Assembly (NCBI GenBank): GCA_946902875.1
Contig: OX336343.1
Location: forward strand, 10,909,361-10,973,360
Reading direction: 5' to 3'
From: Nematopogon swammerdamellus
Lineage: Eukaryota > Arthropoda > Insecta > Lepidoptera > Adelidae
DNA: 64,000 bases
The translations under genes were made by a program, and so were the position numbers. Below, piece by piece: positions 30,232-39,641 of this stretch. Within the stretch, counting starts at the first letter, position 1, and each line of letters opens with the position of its first letter. The notes below the pieces were generated by a model. That model searched no databases, was not told the origin of the DNA, and was given only the letters and a program-made list of their open reading frames with translations.

Positions 30232-30587
30232 GTCAGCTTCGATAGCTCAGTGGTGCAGACAGTCAACTGTCGCTATTGAATGTTAAGCAACGCTGGGTGC
30301 GGTCAGTACTTGGATGGGTGACCGCTGACCGTTGGAGGCTGACCGAGGTTCGGATTCCTCGTAAAACTGTAGGTCCCTTCCCTCCTAATCTTACTTGGTG
30401 GTAGGGTTTAACCTGACCGGGTTGGTACCACCGCACTGAATTAAACGTCGGTCGAAACGGCTATGTAAATAGTTTGTGTTTTCCGACCAGTTCAGTGTAG
30501 TCAGTACGATCAAAGGGGGAAGTACTGACATGGCACTTAGTTTACCCGGTGTTATGGGCTGACATCACGGACGTTGTAGGTGATGTT
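30232..30587 (+). repeat. SINE-A carried inside element E (inverted copy)
   Basis: Head GATAGCTCAGTGGTGCAGAC, then TGTTAAGCAACGCTGGGTGC and GGTCAGTACTTGGATGGGTG (5S-like), GAGGTTCGGATTCCTCG (T-arm-like), body, and tail as far as GTTGTAGGTGATGTTG. The last 25 tail bases are replaced by the minisatellite. The same truncation occurs in all E copies, so the SINE was trapped once and has been copied with E since. Confidence 0.9.
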
Positions 30588-31150
30588 GCAGAACTTAGTA
30601 GAATGGACAGACATAAACATGTTACGGAACCCTACTTTTATTATAAAATAACCGTCGGAGGACCTTGGTTGAAAATTGTGAAATTTAGTAGAACGGACAG
30701 ACATACATTTGTTACGGAACCCTACTTTTATTATAAAATAACCGTCGGAGGGCCTTGGTTGAAAATTGTAAAATTTAGTAGAACGGACAGACATACATTT
30801 GTTACGGAACCCTACATTCATTTTGAAATAAATGTTAAATTTTGTAGAACGGACAGACATGCATTTGTCACGGAACCCTACATTCATCTTGCAGAACTTA
30901 GTAGAATGGACAGACATAAACGTGTTACGGAACCCTACTTTTATTATAAAATAACCGTCGGAGGACCTTGGTTGAAAATTGTAAAATTTAGTAGAACGGA
31001 TAGACATGCATTTGTTACGGAACCCTACATTCATTTTGAAATAAATGTTAAATTTAGTAGAACAGACAGACATGCATATGTTACGGAACCCTACATTCAT
31101 TTTGCAGAACTTAGTAGAATGGACAGACATAAACGTGTTACCGAACCCTA
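30588..31150. repeat. GTTACGGAACCC minisatellite, long allele
   Basis: Eight units of 57-90 bases in two main forms: one with TTTTATTATAAAATAACCGT then CGGAGGACCTTGGTTG, one with ACATTCATTTTGAAATAAAT. Both have AGACATGCATTTGTTACGG-like cores and TTTAGTAGAACGGACAGAC. The units are open in one frame on each strand, which makes long meaningless ORFs. Confidence 0.85.
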
Positions 31151-32402
31151 CTTAACAGTTGCACTCCGGGAGTGCCGGCAGATCCCGTGCCACTCTAACT
31201 TAACCCTTAATGCAATGACTTAAGGTTTCATTTTAAAAATGACGCTGACGCGATGTCGCGAGTTATACATTTTTTAACCGACTTCCAAAAAAGGAGGAGG
31301 TTCTCAATTCGTCTGTATGTTTTTTTTTATTTTTTTTTTTATTTTTTTTTTTATTATTTTTTTGTATGTTTGTAACACGATTTCTCCGTCAATTGAGGGC
31401 CGATTTAGAAAATTCTTTTTTTGTTAGTTAGGTCATACTTCCGAGGTGGTCCCATTTCAATTTTATCGAAATTGGTTCAGTGGTTTTCGAAAAATCAGCA
31501 TAATACTATGGTGTGTGGTTACCTTCAGCAAAACTTGTGATGTGGTCGTTTTCGGCAATTTTCAGTTTGATAAATTAGTATGGTGTGTGGTTACCTTCAG
31601 CAAAACATTTGTGATGTGGACTTATTCAGCAATTTGCAGTCTGACACATATGGCGAATAATTCTGTACCACTTCAATCGATTTCGATTATTCGATTTCGA
31701 TTATTCTTTTTTATGTAATATTACTAAAAAGAATGAAATAAAAACTGTTTTAAAAAATATTAAACCGATTTCCAAAAAACAAAAAAAAAAAAACTAAAAA
31801 GTATTAAATACCTAATATTTTGAAATTTTCTCTGTCCTGTTGAAATACATGAATCGATATACTAGTGATACATATTCGGACCCTTGTTTCATGAATATTC
31901 TAAATTTGAAATTTTTTTATCTTTTCCGACCGGCGTTTAATTTATTATGGTACCTGGCCAGTACCTACTGTACCGAGTACCATCGAGCTGGTTTGATGAT
32001 GGAGACAGAAGATGGCCATAGGAACTCCTAAACTACACATGATAAACCCATCGTGTTTGGGCTCGTTGCATTTGTCTTCACGAGAAATTTACTTTAGACC
32101 TAAAAGATTCTCAATTCGACGGTATGTTTTCTTTTTTTGGATGTTTGTTACGCGATTACTCCGTCAATTGTGGGCCGATTTTGAAAATTCTTTTTTTTTT
32201 TATTTGAAAGGGGATAACCCTGAGGTTTTTGAAGTGAAAACTTCTTTAGCGGCTCTTGGCACTTTTTTAGGTGGGTAAAAATGTATAACTCGCGACATCG
32301 CGTCAGCGTCATTTTTAAAATGAAACCTTAAGTCATTGCGTTAAGGGTTAAGTTAGAGTGGCACGGGATCTGCCGGCACTCCCGGAGTGCAACTGTTAAG
32401 TA

Positions 32403-32594
32403 GGGTTCCGTAACACGTTTATGTCTGTCCATTCTACTAAGTTCTGCAAAATGAATGTAGGGTTCCGTAACATATGCATGTCTATCCGTTCTACTAAATT
32501 TTACAATTTTCAACCAAGGTCCTCCGACGGTTATTTTATAATAAAAGTAGGCTTCCGTAACACGTTTATGTCTGTCCATTCTACTAAGTTCTGC
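32403..32594. repeat. Minisatellite in element E, short allele
   Basis: Three GGGTTCCGTAAC-type units (near 32403, 32460 and 32551), against eight in the outer copy. The unit order matches the right end of the longer array read in reverse. Confidence 0.85.
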
Positions 32595-32940
32595 AACATC
32601 ACCTACAACGTCCGTGATGTCAGCCCATAACACCAGTGCCATGTCAGTGCTTCCCCCTTTGATCGTGCTGACTACACTGAACTGGTCGGAAAACACAAAC
32701 TATTTACATAGCCGTTTCGACCGACGTTTAATTCAGTGCGGTGGTACCAACCCGGGAAGGTTAAACCCTACCACCAAGTAAAATTACGAGGGAAGGGACT
32801 TACAGTTTTACGAGGAATCCGAACCTTGGTCAGACTCCAACGGTCAGCGGTCACCCATCTAAGTACTGACCGCACCCAGCGTTGCTTAAAATTCAATAGC
32901 GACAGTTGACTGTCTGCACCACTGAGCTATCGAAGCTGAC
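32595..32940 (-). repeat. SINE-A carried inside element E (forward copy)
   Basis: Same tail truncation as at 30.2 kb. It lacks about 12 bases of the body (CATAACACCAGTGCCATGTC), a deletion shared with the copy at 48.3 kb and absent from the outer copy. That links the 32-kb and 48-kb E copies as closest relatives. Confidence 0.9.
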
Positions 32941-33084
32941 GTGGTCCTATTTTAATTGGGTCAAGATCGGATTGGAAAGCGAGGCGGAATCGCGAGGCCG
33001 AAGGCCGAGCGATTCCGCCGAGTACATTAATAGCAAAAAATTACTAAAAAAAACTGTGAAATAAAAAAAAAGTTTTAAAAAACA

Positions 33085-33478
33085 TAAAACCGACTTCCTA
33101 AAAAAAGGAAAACTAAAAAACTATTCAAAATAAAAATATAAAAACCGCCTTCAAAAATATATGAAATAAAAACCTAAAAAAAAAAAACGAACCCTAGAGT
33201 TGAAGGCGGTGCTAAAGCAAGCAAAAATTATGCATGAAAGAAAACATGAGTGGATGATAATATCCTTTGTGATTTGTAAAGCAAGCAAAAATGATGCATG
33301 AAAGAAAACATGAGTGGATGATAATATCCTTTGTGATTTGTGTAGCCTTTTTAGCACCGCCTTCAACTCTAGGGTTCGTTTTTTTTTTTTAGGTTTTTAT
33401 TTCATATATTTTTGAAGGCGGTTTTTATATTTTTATTTTGAATAGTTTTTTAGTTTTCCTTTTTTTAGGAAGTCGGTT
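33085..33478 (+). repeat. Foldback M, copy 2, with duplicated loop
   Basis: Arms as in copy 1. The loop segment AAAGCAAGCAAAAATGATGC through TATCCTTTGTGATTTGT occurs twice in tandem (about 33220-33345), unlike copies 1 and 3. Confidence 0.8.
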
Positions 33479-34516
33479 TTATGTTTTTTAAAACTTTTTT
33501 TTTACCCACCTAAAAAAGTGCCAAGCGCCGCTAAAGAAGTTTTCACTTCAAAAACCTCAGGGTTATCCCCTTTCAAATAAAAAAAAAAAGAATTTTCAAA
33601 ATCGCCCACAATTGACGGAGTAATCGCGTAACAAACATCAAAAAAAAGAAAACATACTGTCGAATTGAGAATCTCTTAGGTCTAAAGTAAATTTCTCGTG
33701 AAGACAAATGCAACGAGCCCAAACACGATGGGTTTATCATGTGTAGTTTAGGAGTTCCTATGGCCACCTTCTGTCTCCATCATCAGACCAGCTCGATGGT
33801 ACTCGGTACAGTAGGTACCGGTCAGGTACCATAATAAATTATGCGCACCTGGCCGGTCGGAAAAGATAAAAAATTTCAAATTTAGAATATTCATGAAACA
33901 AGGGTCCGAATATGTATCACTAGTAAATATCGATTCATGTATTTCAACAGGACAGAGAAAATTTCAAAATATTAGGTATTTAATACTTTTTAGTTCTTTT
34001 TGTTTTTTTGTTTTTTTGAAATCGGTTTAATATTTTTTAAAACAGTTTTTATTTCATTCTTTTTAGTAATATTACATAAATAAGAATAATCGAAATCGAA
34101 TAATCGAAATCGATTGAAGTGGTACAGAATTATTCGCCATATGTGTCAGACTGCAAATTGCTGAATAAGTCCACATCACAAAAGTTTTGCTGAAGGTAAC
34201 CACACACCATACTAATTTATCAAACTGAAAAAATTGCCGAATACGACCACATCACAAGTTTTGCTGAAGGTAACCACACACTATAGTATTATGCTGATTT
34301 TTCGAAAACCACTCAACCAATTTCGATAAAATTGAAATGGGACCACCTCGGAAGTATGACCTAACTAACAAAAAAAGAATTTTCTAAATCGGCCCTCAAT
34401 TGACGGAGAAATCGCGTAACAAACATACAAAAAAATAAAAAAAAAAAAAATAAAAAAAAAAATAAAAAAAAACATACAGACGAATTGAGAACCTCCTCCT
34501 TTTTTGGAAGTCGGTT

Positions 34517-35000
34517 AAAAAATTACCTTACACGCTCACTGCGATGCCAAATTCTGCTTACAATCGTGTAGTGCTATAGGAGGCCTGTAAACCTTTAACG
34601 TAACATTTTCGCCATGCGAGGGCCTATCGACCTTTCACGGGGCCGATACTTCAAATGCATTTTTTACGGCGAAAATAAAAAAAATTAAATCAGACTGCGG
34701 TCATACTATTGCAAAAAGGTCGTTCGGTCTTATTTTGCGTTCCCCCGAAGTTCTGAATATAGAAAATCGCTAAAATCAAGAAAATGTTTAGGAGGCACAT
34801 AGCCCTCGCACTGAATAATAGGTACAGTTTATGTTAAATCTAGTGAATGTGCTTAAATAAAGAGGCAAAGTTATCGATAAACAAAAAACAAAATTATTTC
34901 AACAAGTATTAAAATATATGACTGTCATACTACTGAACTAGTACTAGGGCTTACGTATATCTCAGGGTTTCCTTCTTCTTCATGTGGGAGGATGTATTGA
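34517..35000. other. Unassigned, with GGCCTATCGACC-type motifs
   Basis: No gene. GGAGGCCTGTAAACCTTT (34579) and GAGGGCCTATCGACCTTTC (34618) belong to a dispersed palindromic motif that recurs at 35.77, 35.83 and 36.00 kb. Confidence 0.4.
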
Positions 35001-35428
35001 TTTTTTTTTATGTAATCCGGTATGGGTAGCTGAGTTGGAGGGGCTAAAGCGCATGCTCCGACCAGCCAATATCACCTCCGAGAAGGTAGGTGCCATACCG
35101 GAGACTTCCCTGGATTGCTGGCTATACTGGACTAGAGGAGAACACAACCGAGGCTGCTATGCGGCCATCTTACATCCAGTACGGTGGTACCAATCCAGGC
35201 GGCTACAATTTGAGCCTACCGCCTAGTAAGGGGCAAGGGAATGGACCTACAGTTTTACACCGGTTCCGAACGGTGAAGCAGCAGGTTACGTGCAATTTAC
35301 GTGCATACCTACGTATGCACGTAATTTTTTTTTGTCAGAAAAACTCATTGGTATTCGCCGACGGGATTCGAACCGCGGACCTCTCGCATGAGAAGCCGAT
35401 GCCAAAACCACTCGGCCACCCGCCGCTT
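35001..35428 (-). repeat. SINE-B, full length
   Basis: Tail TATGTAATCCGGTATGGGTA at the left, shared middle block (GGGAATGGACCTACAGTTTT) and a clean tRNA-like head at about 35350-35428: GGTGGCCGAGTGGTTTTGGC A box and GCGGTTCGAATCCC B box on the minus strand. A small inverted duplication (ACGTGCATACC TACGTATGCACGT) lies at about 35290-35325 in the middle part. Confidence 0.85.
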
Positions 35429-36493
35429 AAAATATATCCTGTAGTATTTTTATTTTACTTAGGCCACTAGAAGACGACTGACTTTTAGAATTCGCAGACA
35501 CTCTTTTGGTCGTCGTCACGTCGATATTTTTGAATTGAGATGTCCTCCTCTGTCTCACTTGTATTTTGTGATAAATACAGAATTCTCCTACATCTTTTGC
35601 TTCCACGAAAAAAATTTCACGCAACCGAACTCGTCACTTAACTCATTCGACAAACTGCAATTTTACTTTACTTGCTTTACTTATAGAAGTACGCACATCA
35701 CTTGTTCACAGGTCAAGTATCATAGATACTAACAGGTGCGGGATGGAGCGGATAAGCCCACACCCTCTATTTGAGGCGTATAGACCCCGCAACCGTACAG
35801 AATGTTTTTTTTCTCTTGCAGTGCAGTGAGAGGTCTATAGACCTCTCGCACATTGTTAGGTACCCACTAGTGCTACGTGAAAATAGAAACCCAATCATAT
35901 AGTTATCTCTTTGATACGTATAAAAATCTAGTAGTTACGAGTTCCGCACCAGAGCGAGCGGGACGAATTCATTTTCTCCCGCACAGCGCGCGAGTACACA
36001 CAGGTGGTCTTTAGACCTCTTACCGCAGTGAGCGTGTTAAAACCTTATCTACAAATTGCGAAAACTCCATCTGTCGTGGAGTGGTAGTAACTTAGTTGGT
36101 ACGTATCGAAGAAATTCAAAAACTTTCAAGTAAATTCTCTCAAAGCTAGATTTTGAATTTAAAATTATGTATTTAAATCAGACTTCTTAATGTGTACTAT
36201 TTAATTAGATAAAATACCAACAAAAGTTACGAAAACATACATACAAGACACTACAATATAAATATAAGTTTAAAGCAATAACTACCTAACACAAACATTA
36301 ATTTCAATATAGAATTAGTATTTCAAACCAACCGTAGTCCTCTTAAGGTTATAATTTAAACCCATCATAAAAGCCTCTTCACATTTCATGCCTTTAAAAC
36401 AATTTCATGCATACAATTTCACGCATGAGTACAATATTCTTGTACTAGCTTACATTTTCGCCAAAATTTCAACACTGTCATTGCTTAATGATT
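35429..36493. other. Unassigned; contains a 20-bp perfect palindrome
   Basis: GAGAGGTCTATAGACCTCTC at 35828-35847 is a perfect palindrome. Variants lie at 35772 (TGAGGCGTATAGACCCCGC) and 36003 (GGTGGTCTTTAGACCTCTTA). No coding exon seen. Confidence 0.45.
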
Positions 36494-36697
36494 TTTTAGG
36501 GTTCCGTATCCGGTACGAGTCCCTATTACTAAGCCTACGCCGTCTGTCTGTCTGGCTGTCTGTCTGTCCGTCCGTCCGAGGGCTGTATCTCTTGAACCGT
36601 AATAGGTAGTCCGTTGAAATTTTCACAGAATGTGTTATTATGGCCGATATAACAACAAATAATAAAAATATGTAAAAGTAAAAAATTCACGGGGGTT
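36494..36697 (+). repeat. Family F2 repeat
   Basis: TTAGGGTTCCGTATCCGGTA, a CTGTCTGTCCGTCCGTCCGA simple tract, TATCTCTTGAACCGTAATAG and ATTATGGCCGATATAACAAC, ending CACGGGGGTTCCC. The inverse copy is at 52325-52580. This is a widespread insect interspersed repeat type; the mechanism is not evident. Confidence 0.65.
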
Positions 36698-36785
36698 CCC
36701 AAGACACCTGCTGAATGACTCGGTGGAAGGACCGCGCCAAGGTGAGGGGTGGCTCGCACTTTAGCATGGCATCGTGTCCTTTAAA
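36698..36785 (-). repeat. Family I internal fragment
   Basis: AATGACTCGGTGGAAGGACC then GCGCCAAGGTGAGGGGTGGC matches the middle of the family I copy at 59.15-59.48 kb in the same orientation. Confidence 0.6.
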
Positions 36786-37189
36786 TATACATCCTTAAAT
36801 TAGCAAAACCTCATTAGGTTTATGGGCTAACATTAAAATATCTATATCATCGTGGTTCCACATCCCCTTACCCCTTTCCAAACCCCGTCCCCCTCAACCA
36901 AGCAGCCAAACCGCATCGCACCCAGAGAATGATAACAGTTTGAGCGATGAACGGCATTTCAGCAGCTGAATTATTAAGGATAATGTTTGCGCAGGATTTA
37001 ATTGTTGTACCGAGCTAAATGCGGGGTGTCGCGTCGAGATAGACCGGCCCGCCTTCAACGGTAAACACTGAGGTCGCTAATCTGTTACTTAAGTAACGGA
37101 TAGAATTCATTAGTCAGCAGGCGTCTTCTTGCCCGCACTTTGTAGATAGCCGCGCCGGTAGGGTTACATACTAAATGTATAACCATTGT
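36786..37189. other. Unassigned
   Basis: A C-rich patch (CCCCTTACCCCTTTCC near 36865) and otherwise nothing recognised. Confidence 0.35.
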
Positions 37190-37600
37190 TGCCTTCGTGA
37201 GGTGTCAATTCCGATGACTTCGTGAAATGTATCTTCATCCCGCAATAATTAATACAGGTGCCTTTTCGGGTGTAACATACCTACTGATTCCTTCGTGAGA
37301 TGTAAAATTCGCATTAATTACTACAGATGCCTTCTCAGATGTAACATACTGATTCCTTCGTGAGATGTAATATCGGCATTAATTACTACAAATGCCTTCT
37401 CAGATACTACTACTACTATTACAACTAATATGCAACTATGACTACAGATGTTTTCGTAAATGTAAAACATTGATTTTTTTGTGCATATAAATCTATAACT
37501 ACTATTATTGGTGCGTTCAAGATATGTAACATACAGATTCCTTCGTGAGCTGTATGTAACATCCGAAACTACAAATTACAAACGCCTTAGTGAGACAAAA
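37190..37600. repeat. Degenerate ~65-bp minisatellite
   Basis: Repeating units carry GATTCCTTCGTGAGATGTAA, then GCATTAATTACTACA and ATGCCTTCTCAGATGTAACA. Two units (about 37254-37322 and 37323-37387) are nearly identical; outer units decay on both sides. No similarity to the other repeats here. Confidence 0.7.
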
Positions 37601-38081
37601 ACATGTAACTACCATTACTCATTCCTCAAGCACGTACGCCTATTTATGCTTCTCGTCGAGTCACGCTCACGCAGGGTTGCCATTTGTTCTATTTTCTCTT
37701 AATATTTTCATATTTTTGAAAGCAACTGGCAACGTCCGGGGAGGACTAACATTACATCCGGGCTTTTATTCTGAAAGGTGCATTACCTTGGATGCACTAG
37801 CAGGCAAATGCCGCGCGACTCGACTTCTACGGACACACTAGGGGGTACATACCGCGAGACGTGTTGCCAGCAGTGGCGGCTGGTCCTAAAGTGCGCTCGT
37901 GCGCCGCACTACCATACCACGAGAAGTCTTCACTTCACTCAAAATAAATAATATCTTACGACATACCTACATTAAAACCATAAAGATCGTCGTCAGTTGC
38001 GTCAAAGAACGTCACGTCAGTTGTATGGGAAATTCATCCCCTAAGAGGGCGGTAGGGAGAGAGGGAGGGAGGGGAGTTTTT
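37601..38081. other. Unassigned
   Basis: GTGGCGGCTGGTCCTAAAGT near 37871 recalls the 11.37-kb GTGGCGGCTCGTCACG. A purine-rich GGGAGAGAGGGAGGGAGGGG tract lies near 38053-38072. No gene seen. Confidence 0.35.
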
Positions 38082-38225
38082 TATATTGAAAGGGCGACAT
38101 GTGGCACCGAGCCACCCATAAGGAGTCTAACGAATCCCATGGACATTCGGTCGCATGGGGGGTTGCGAATGCCATGCAGGTCTGACAAGTGCCTATTCAC
38201 GCCCCTCTTCATCCCGGGTCTAGCC
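38082..38225 (-). repeat. LINE-D 3' fragment
   Basis: GGCGACATGTGGCACCGAGC then CACCCATAAGGAGTCTAACG and GGGTTGCGAATGCCATGCAG: the inverse of the LINE-D 3' UTR and last codons, stopping just inside the ORF. Confidence 0.65.
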
Positions 38226-38700
38226 TATTGATAGGACGTATGAATAAAGACCCTTTTGAAGACGATTTAATAGATGAACCGTTCTCGAGTTATATAAGAG
38301 TATATACATACAGAGAGTTGGCGTATGTTGCATATTAAAATATCGAGGAAAAAATATGAGATAAGTATTGCATTGAAGGGACAGGGCTATTCGTAGGTAA
38401 GCCAACAGAGATTATTAACGAGCTCGTAGGTATGCCAAACAGAGATTATTAACTAAGAACTGGGAGTGTCCTATTTGATTTCCTGCGAATAGACCTACTA
38501 GGCGGGACAGTGCTATTCGCAGGTAAATGAACGTGTATATGAATGTAAAAACAGGAAAGTGGTATGGGTGAATATTTTGATGGTTTTAAAAAAATTAACC
38601 CTAACCTAATGTTGAGGCAGTGCATGTCGTTTTGCAGGTATACCTACGAATAGACACATCCGCATTGAAGACTATCCTTATTTCTATTCCTAATACACCT
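38226..38700. other. Unassigned, with small local duplications
   Basis: CCAACAGAGATTATTAAC and CCAAACAGAGATTATTAAC lie 35 bases apart near 38400-38455. GGGACAGGGCTATTCGTAGG (38377) and GGGACAGTGCTATTCGCAGG (38504) are also near copies. Origin unknown. Confidence 0.4.
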
Positions 38701-38862
38701 CAGCTCGGCAGTCCGCAAGGCAGCGCTTCGCCGAGCGATTGTTGAAGGTACGTAAGCAACGTGAGGACTTTGGATAAGTGACTGTCCGTCCGATGAAACT
38801 AGTCGTGGTTCGGATTCCACATAGAACTGTTAGTCCCTTCCCTTGCACGTTTAATATGGTAT
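38701..38862 (+). repeat. SINE-A head and start of body, decayed
   Basis: AAGCAACGTGAGGACTTTGG then ATAAGTGACTGTCC is a decayed 5S-like part; CGTGGTTCGGATTCCACAT is the T-arm-like hairpin; AACTGTTAGTCCCTTCCCTT is the body start. It stops there. Confidence 0.65.
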
Positions 38863-39257
38863 GACAACCCTACGTTTACCTCGCCGTACCTTTTCAGTCA
38901 CGTCTTCCGACCTTTCGCTTAACTTTCGCAAAAACGCTTTATAATTTATTCTTGATGCTTTTATTGTGCTTTTCAGCATACGAGATAACGATAGAGGGTT
39001 ATAGAGTGAATCTCTCAATTTCCGTTTCATTTCTATTATTCCAATTTGGATAACAGTGCTAGCTTCGTTCGGGAATGAATTTTGTTAACCTGAGGTACAA
39101 TTTGAACTATCCACTCTACTTGCATGAACCTCCACATTTGTCTGTAAATCACTACTGCGACTCGAAAATGGGCAACCGCAGTGTCCGCTAATGAATCTGA
39201 TATATTTCCGTATTGTGATAAGGTATGAGTGTGTACCATAACGATATTATGCCATGG
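38863..39257. other. Unassigned
   Basis: No supportable feature before the next SINE-A. Confidence 0.35.
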
Positions 39258-39641
39258 GTCAGCCTCGATAGCTCAGTGGTGCAGACAGTCGACTGTTGCT
39301 ATTGATTGTTAAGCAACGCTGGGCGCGGTCAGTACTTGGATGGGTGACCGCTCGATCGTTGGAGGCTGACCGTGGTACGGATTCCACGTAAAACTGTAGG
39401 TCCCTTTCCTTTTTACCTTACTAGGTGGTAGGGTTCAACCCGACCAGATTGTTACCACCGCACTGAATGAAACGTCGGTTGAAACGGCTATGTAAATAGT
39501 TTGTGTTTTCCGTCCAGTTCAGTGTAGCCTACACGACCGAAGGGAAGCACTGACATGGCACCTAGTCCACTCGTTGTTATGGGCTGGCATCACGGATGTT
39601 GTAGGTGATGTAGCCAATCGTTTCAGTTTCTATAAAAAAAA
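39258..39641 (+). repeat. SINE-A, best full-length copy
   Basis: Reference copy. GTCAGCCTC at 39258 can pair with GAGGCTGAC at 39362-39370, closing a head of about 113 bases as 5S rRNA helix I does. Inside: TAGCTCAGTGGT (39269-39280, tRNA A-box-like) and GTTAAGCAACGCTGGGCGCG + GTCAGTACTTGGATGGGTGA + CCG (39308-39350), which matches the insect 5S rRNA internal control region nearly base for base. CGTGG-TACGGATT-CCACG (about 39371-39388) follows, a tRNA T-arm with B box. Then the body and the tail TTTCAGTTTCTATAAAAAAA. ATGGGTC at 39254-39260 and 39641-39647 is a candidate 7-bp target-site duplication overlapping the head start. Pol III transcription is expected from family knowledge; activity is unknown. 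Confidence 0.92.

Larger units (their letters stand above)
31276..33478 (+). mobile_element. Element E, forward copy inserted into the inverted E
   Basis: About 2.2 kb from AACCGACTTCC to GGAAGTCGGTT. Order: part X (31276-32278) containing two related 'CTCAATTCG...TATG...CTCCGTCAATT...GGGCCGATTT' modules; TCTTTAGCGGCTCTTGGCAC; the CACTCCCGGAGTGCAAC motif; minisatellite (three units); SINE-A in reverse; GC hairpin; foldback M. No protein-coding capacity beyond chance frames. The copy at 47.0 kb matches it almost base for base, so it moved or was duplicated recently. Probably a composite non-autonomous element; class unknown. Confidence 0.8.
29758..34516 (-). mobile_element. Element E, inverted copy, split by a second E
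   Basis: Reading the minus strand from 34516, AACCGACTTCC opens part X (34516-33498). The copy then breaks at a T run and resumes at 31270 with part Y down to 29758, ending GGAAGTCGGTT. Removing 31276-33478 joins TATACATTTTT to ACCCACCTAAAAAAG, exactly the sequence found uninterrupted at 32266-32285 and 48000 in opposite orientation. So a forward E sits inside this inverted E. Part Y here has a longer minisatellite than the other copies. Confidence 0.8.

Noticed and set aside
30232..30350. A 5S rRNA gene
   Set aside because: Only the internal control region matches 5S; the 5' third and 3' end are tRNA-like or unrelated and the unit ends in a SINE body. The same holds for the other SINE-A heads.
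30549..31223. 224-codon plus frame and 192-codon minus frame
   Set aside because: Both are translations of the GTTACGGAACCC minisatellite and the SINE-A tail (MDRHKRVTEPY-type units). Unit lengths that happen to keep frame explain them.
32328..32696. 122-codon minus frame, also present at 48057-48425
   Set aside because: Identical frames in two element E copies reflect the repeat, not selection; it joins minisatellite and SINE-A.
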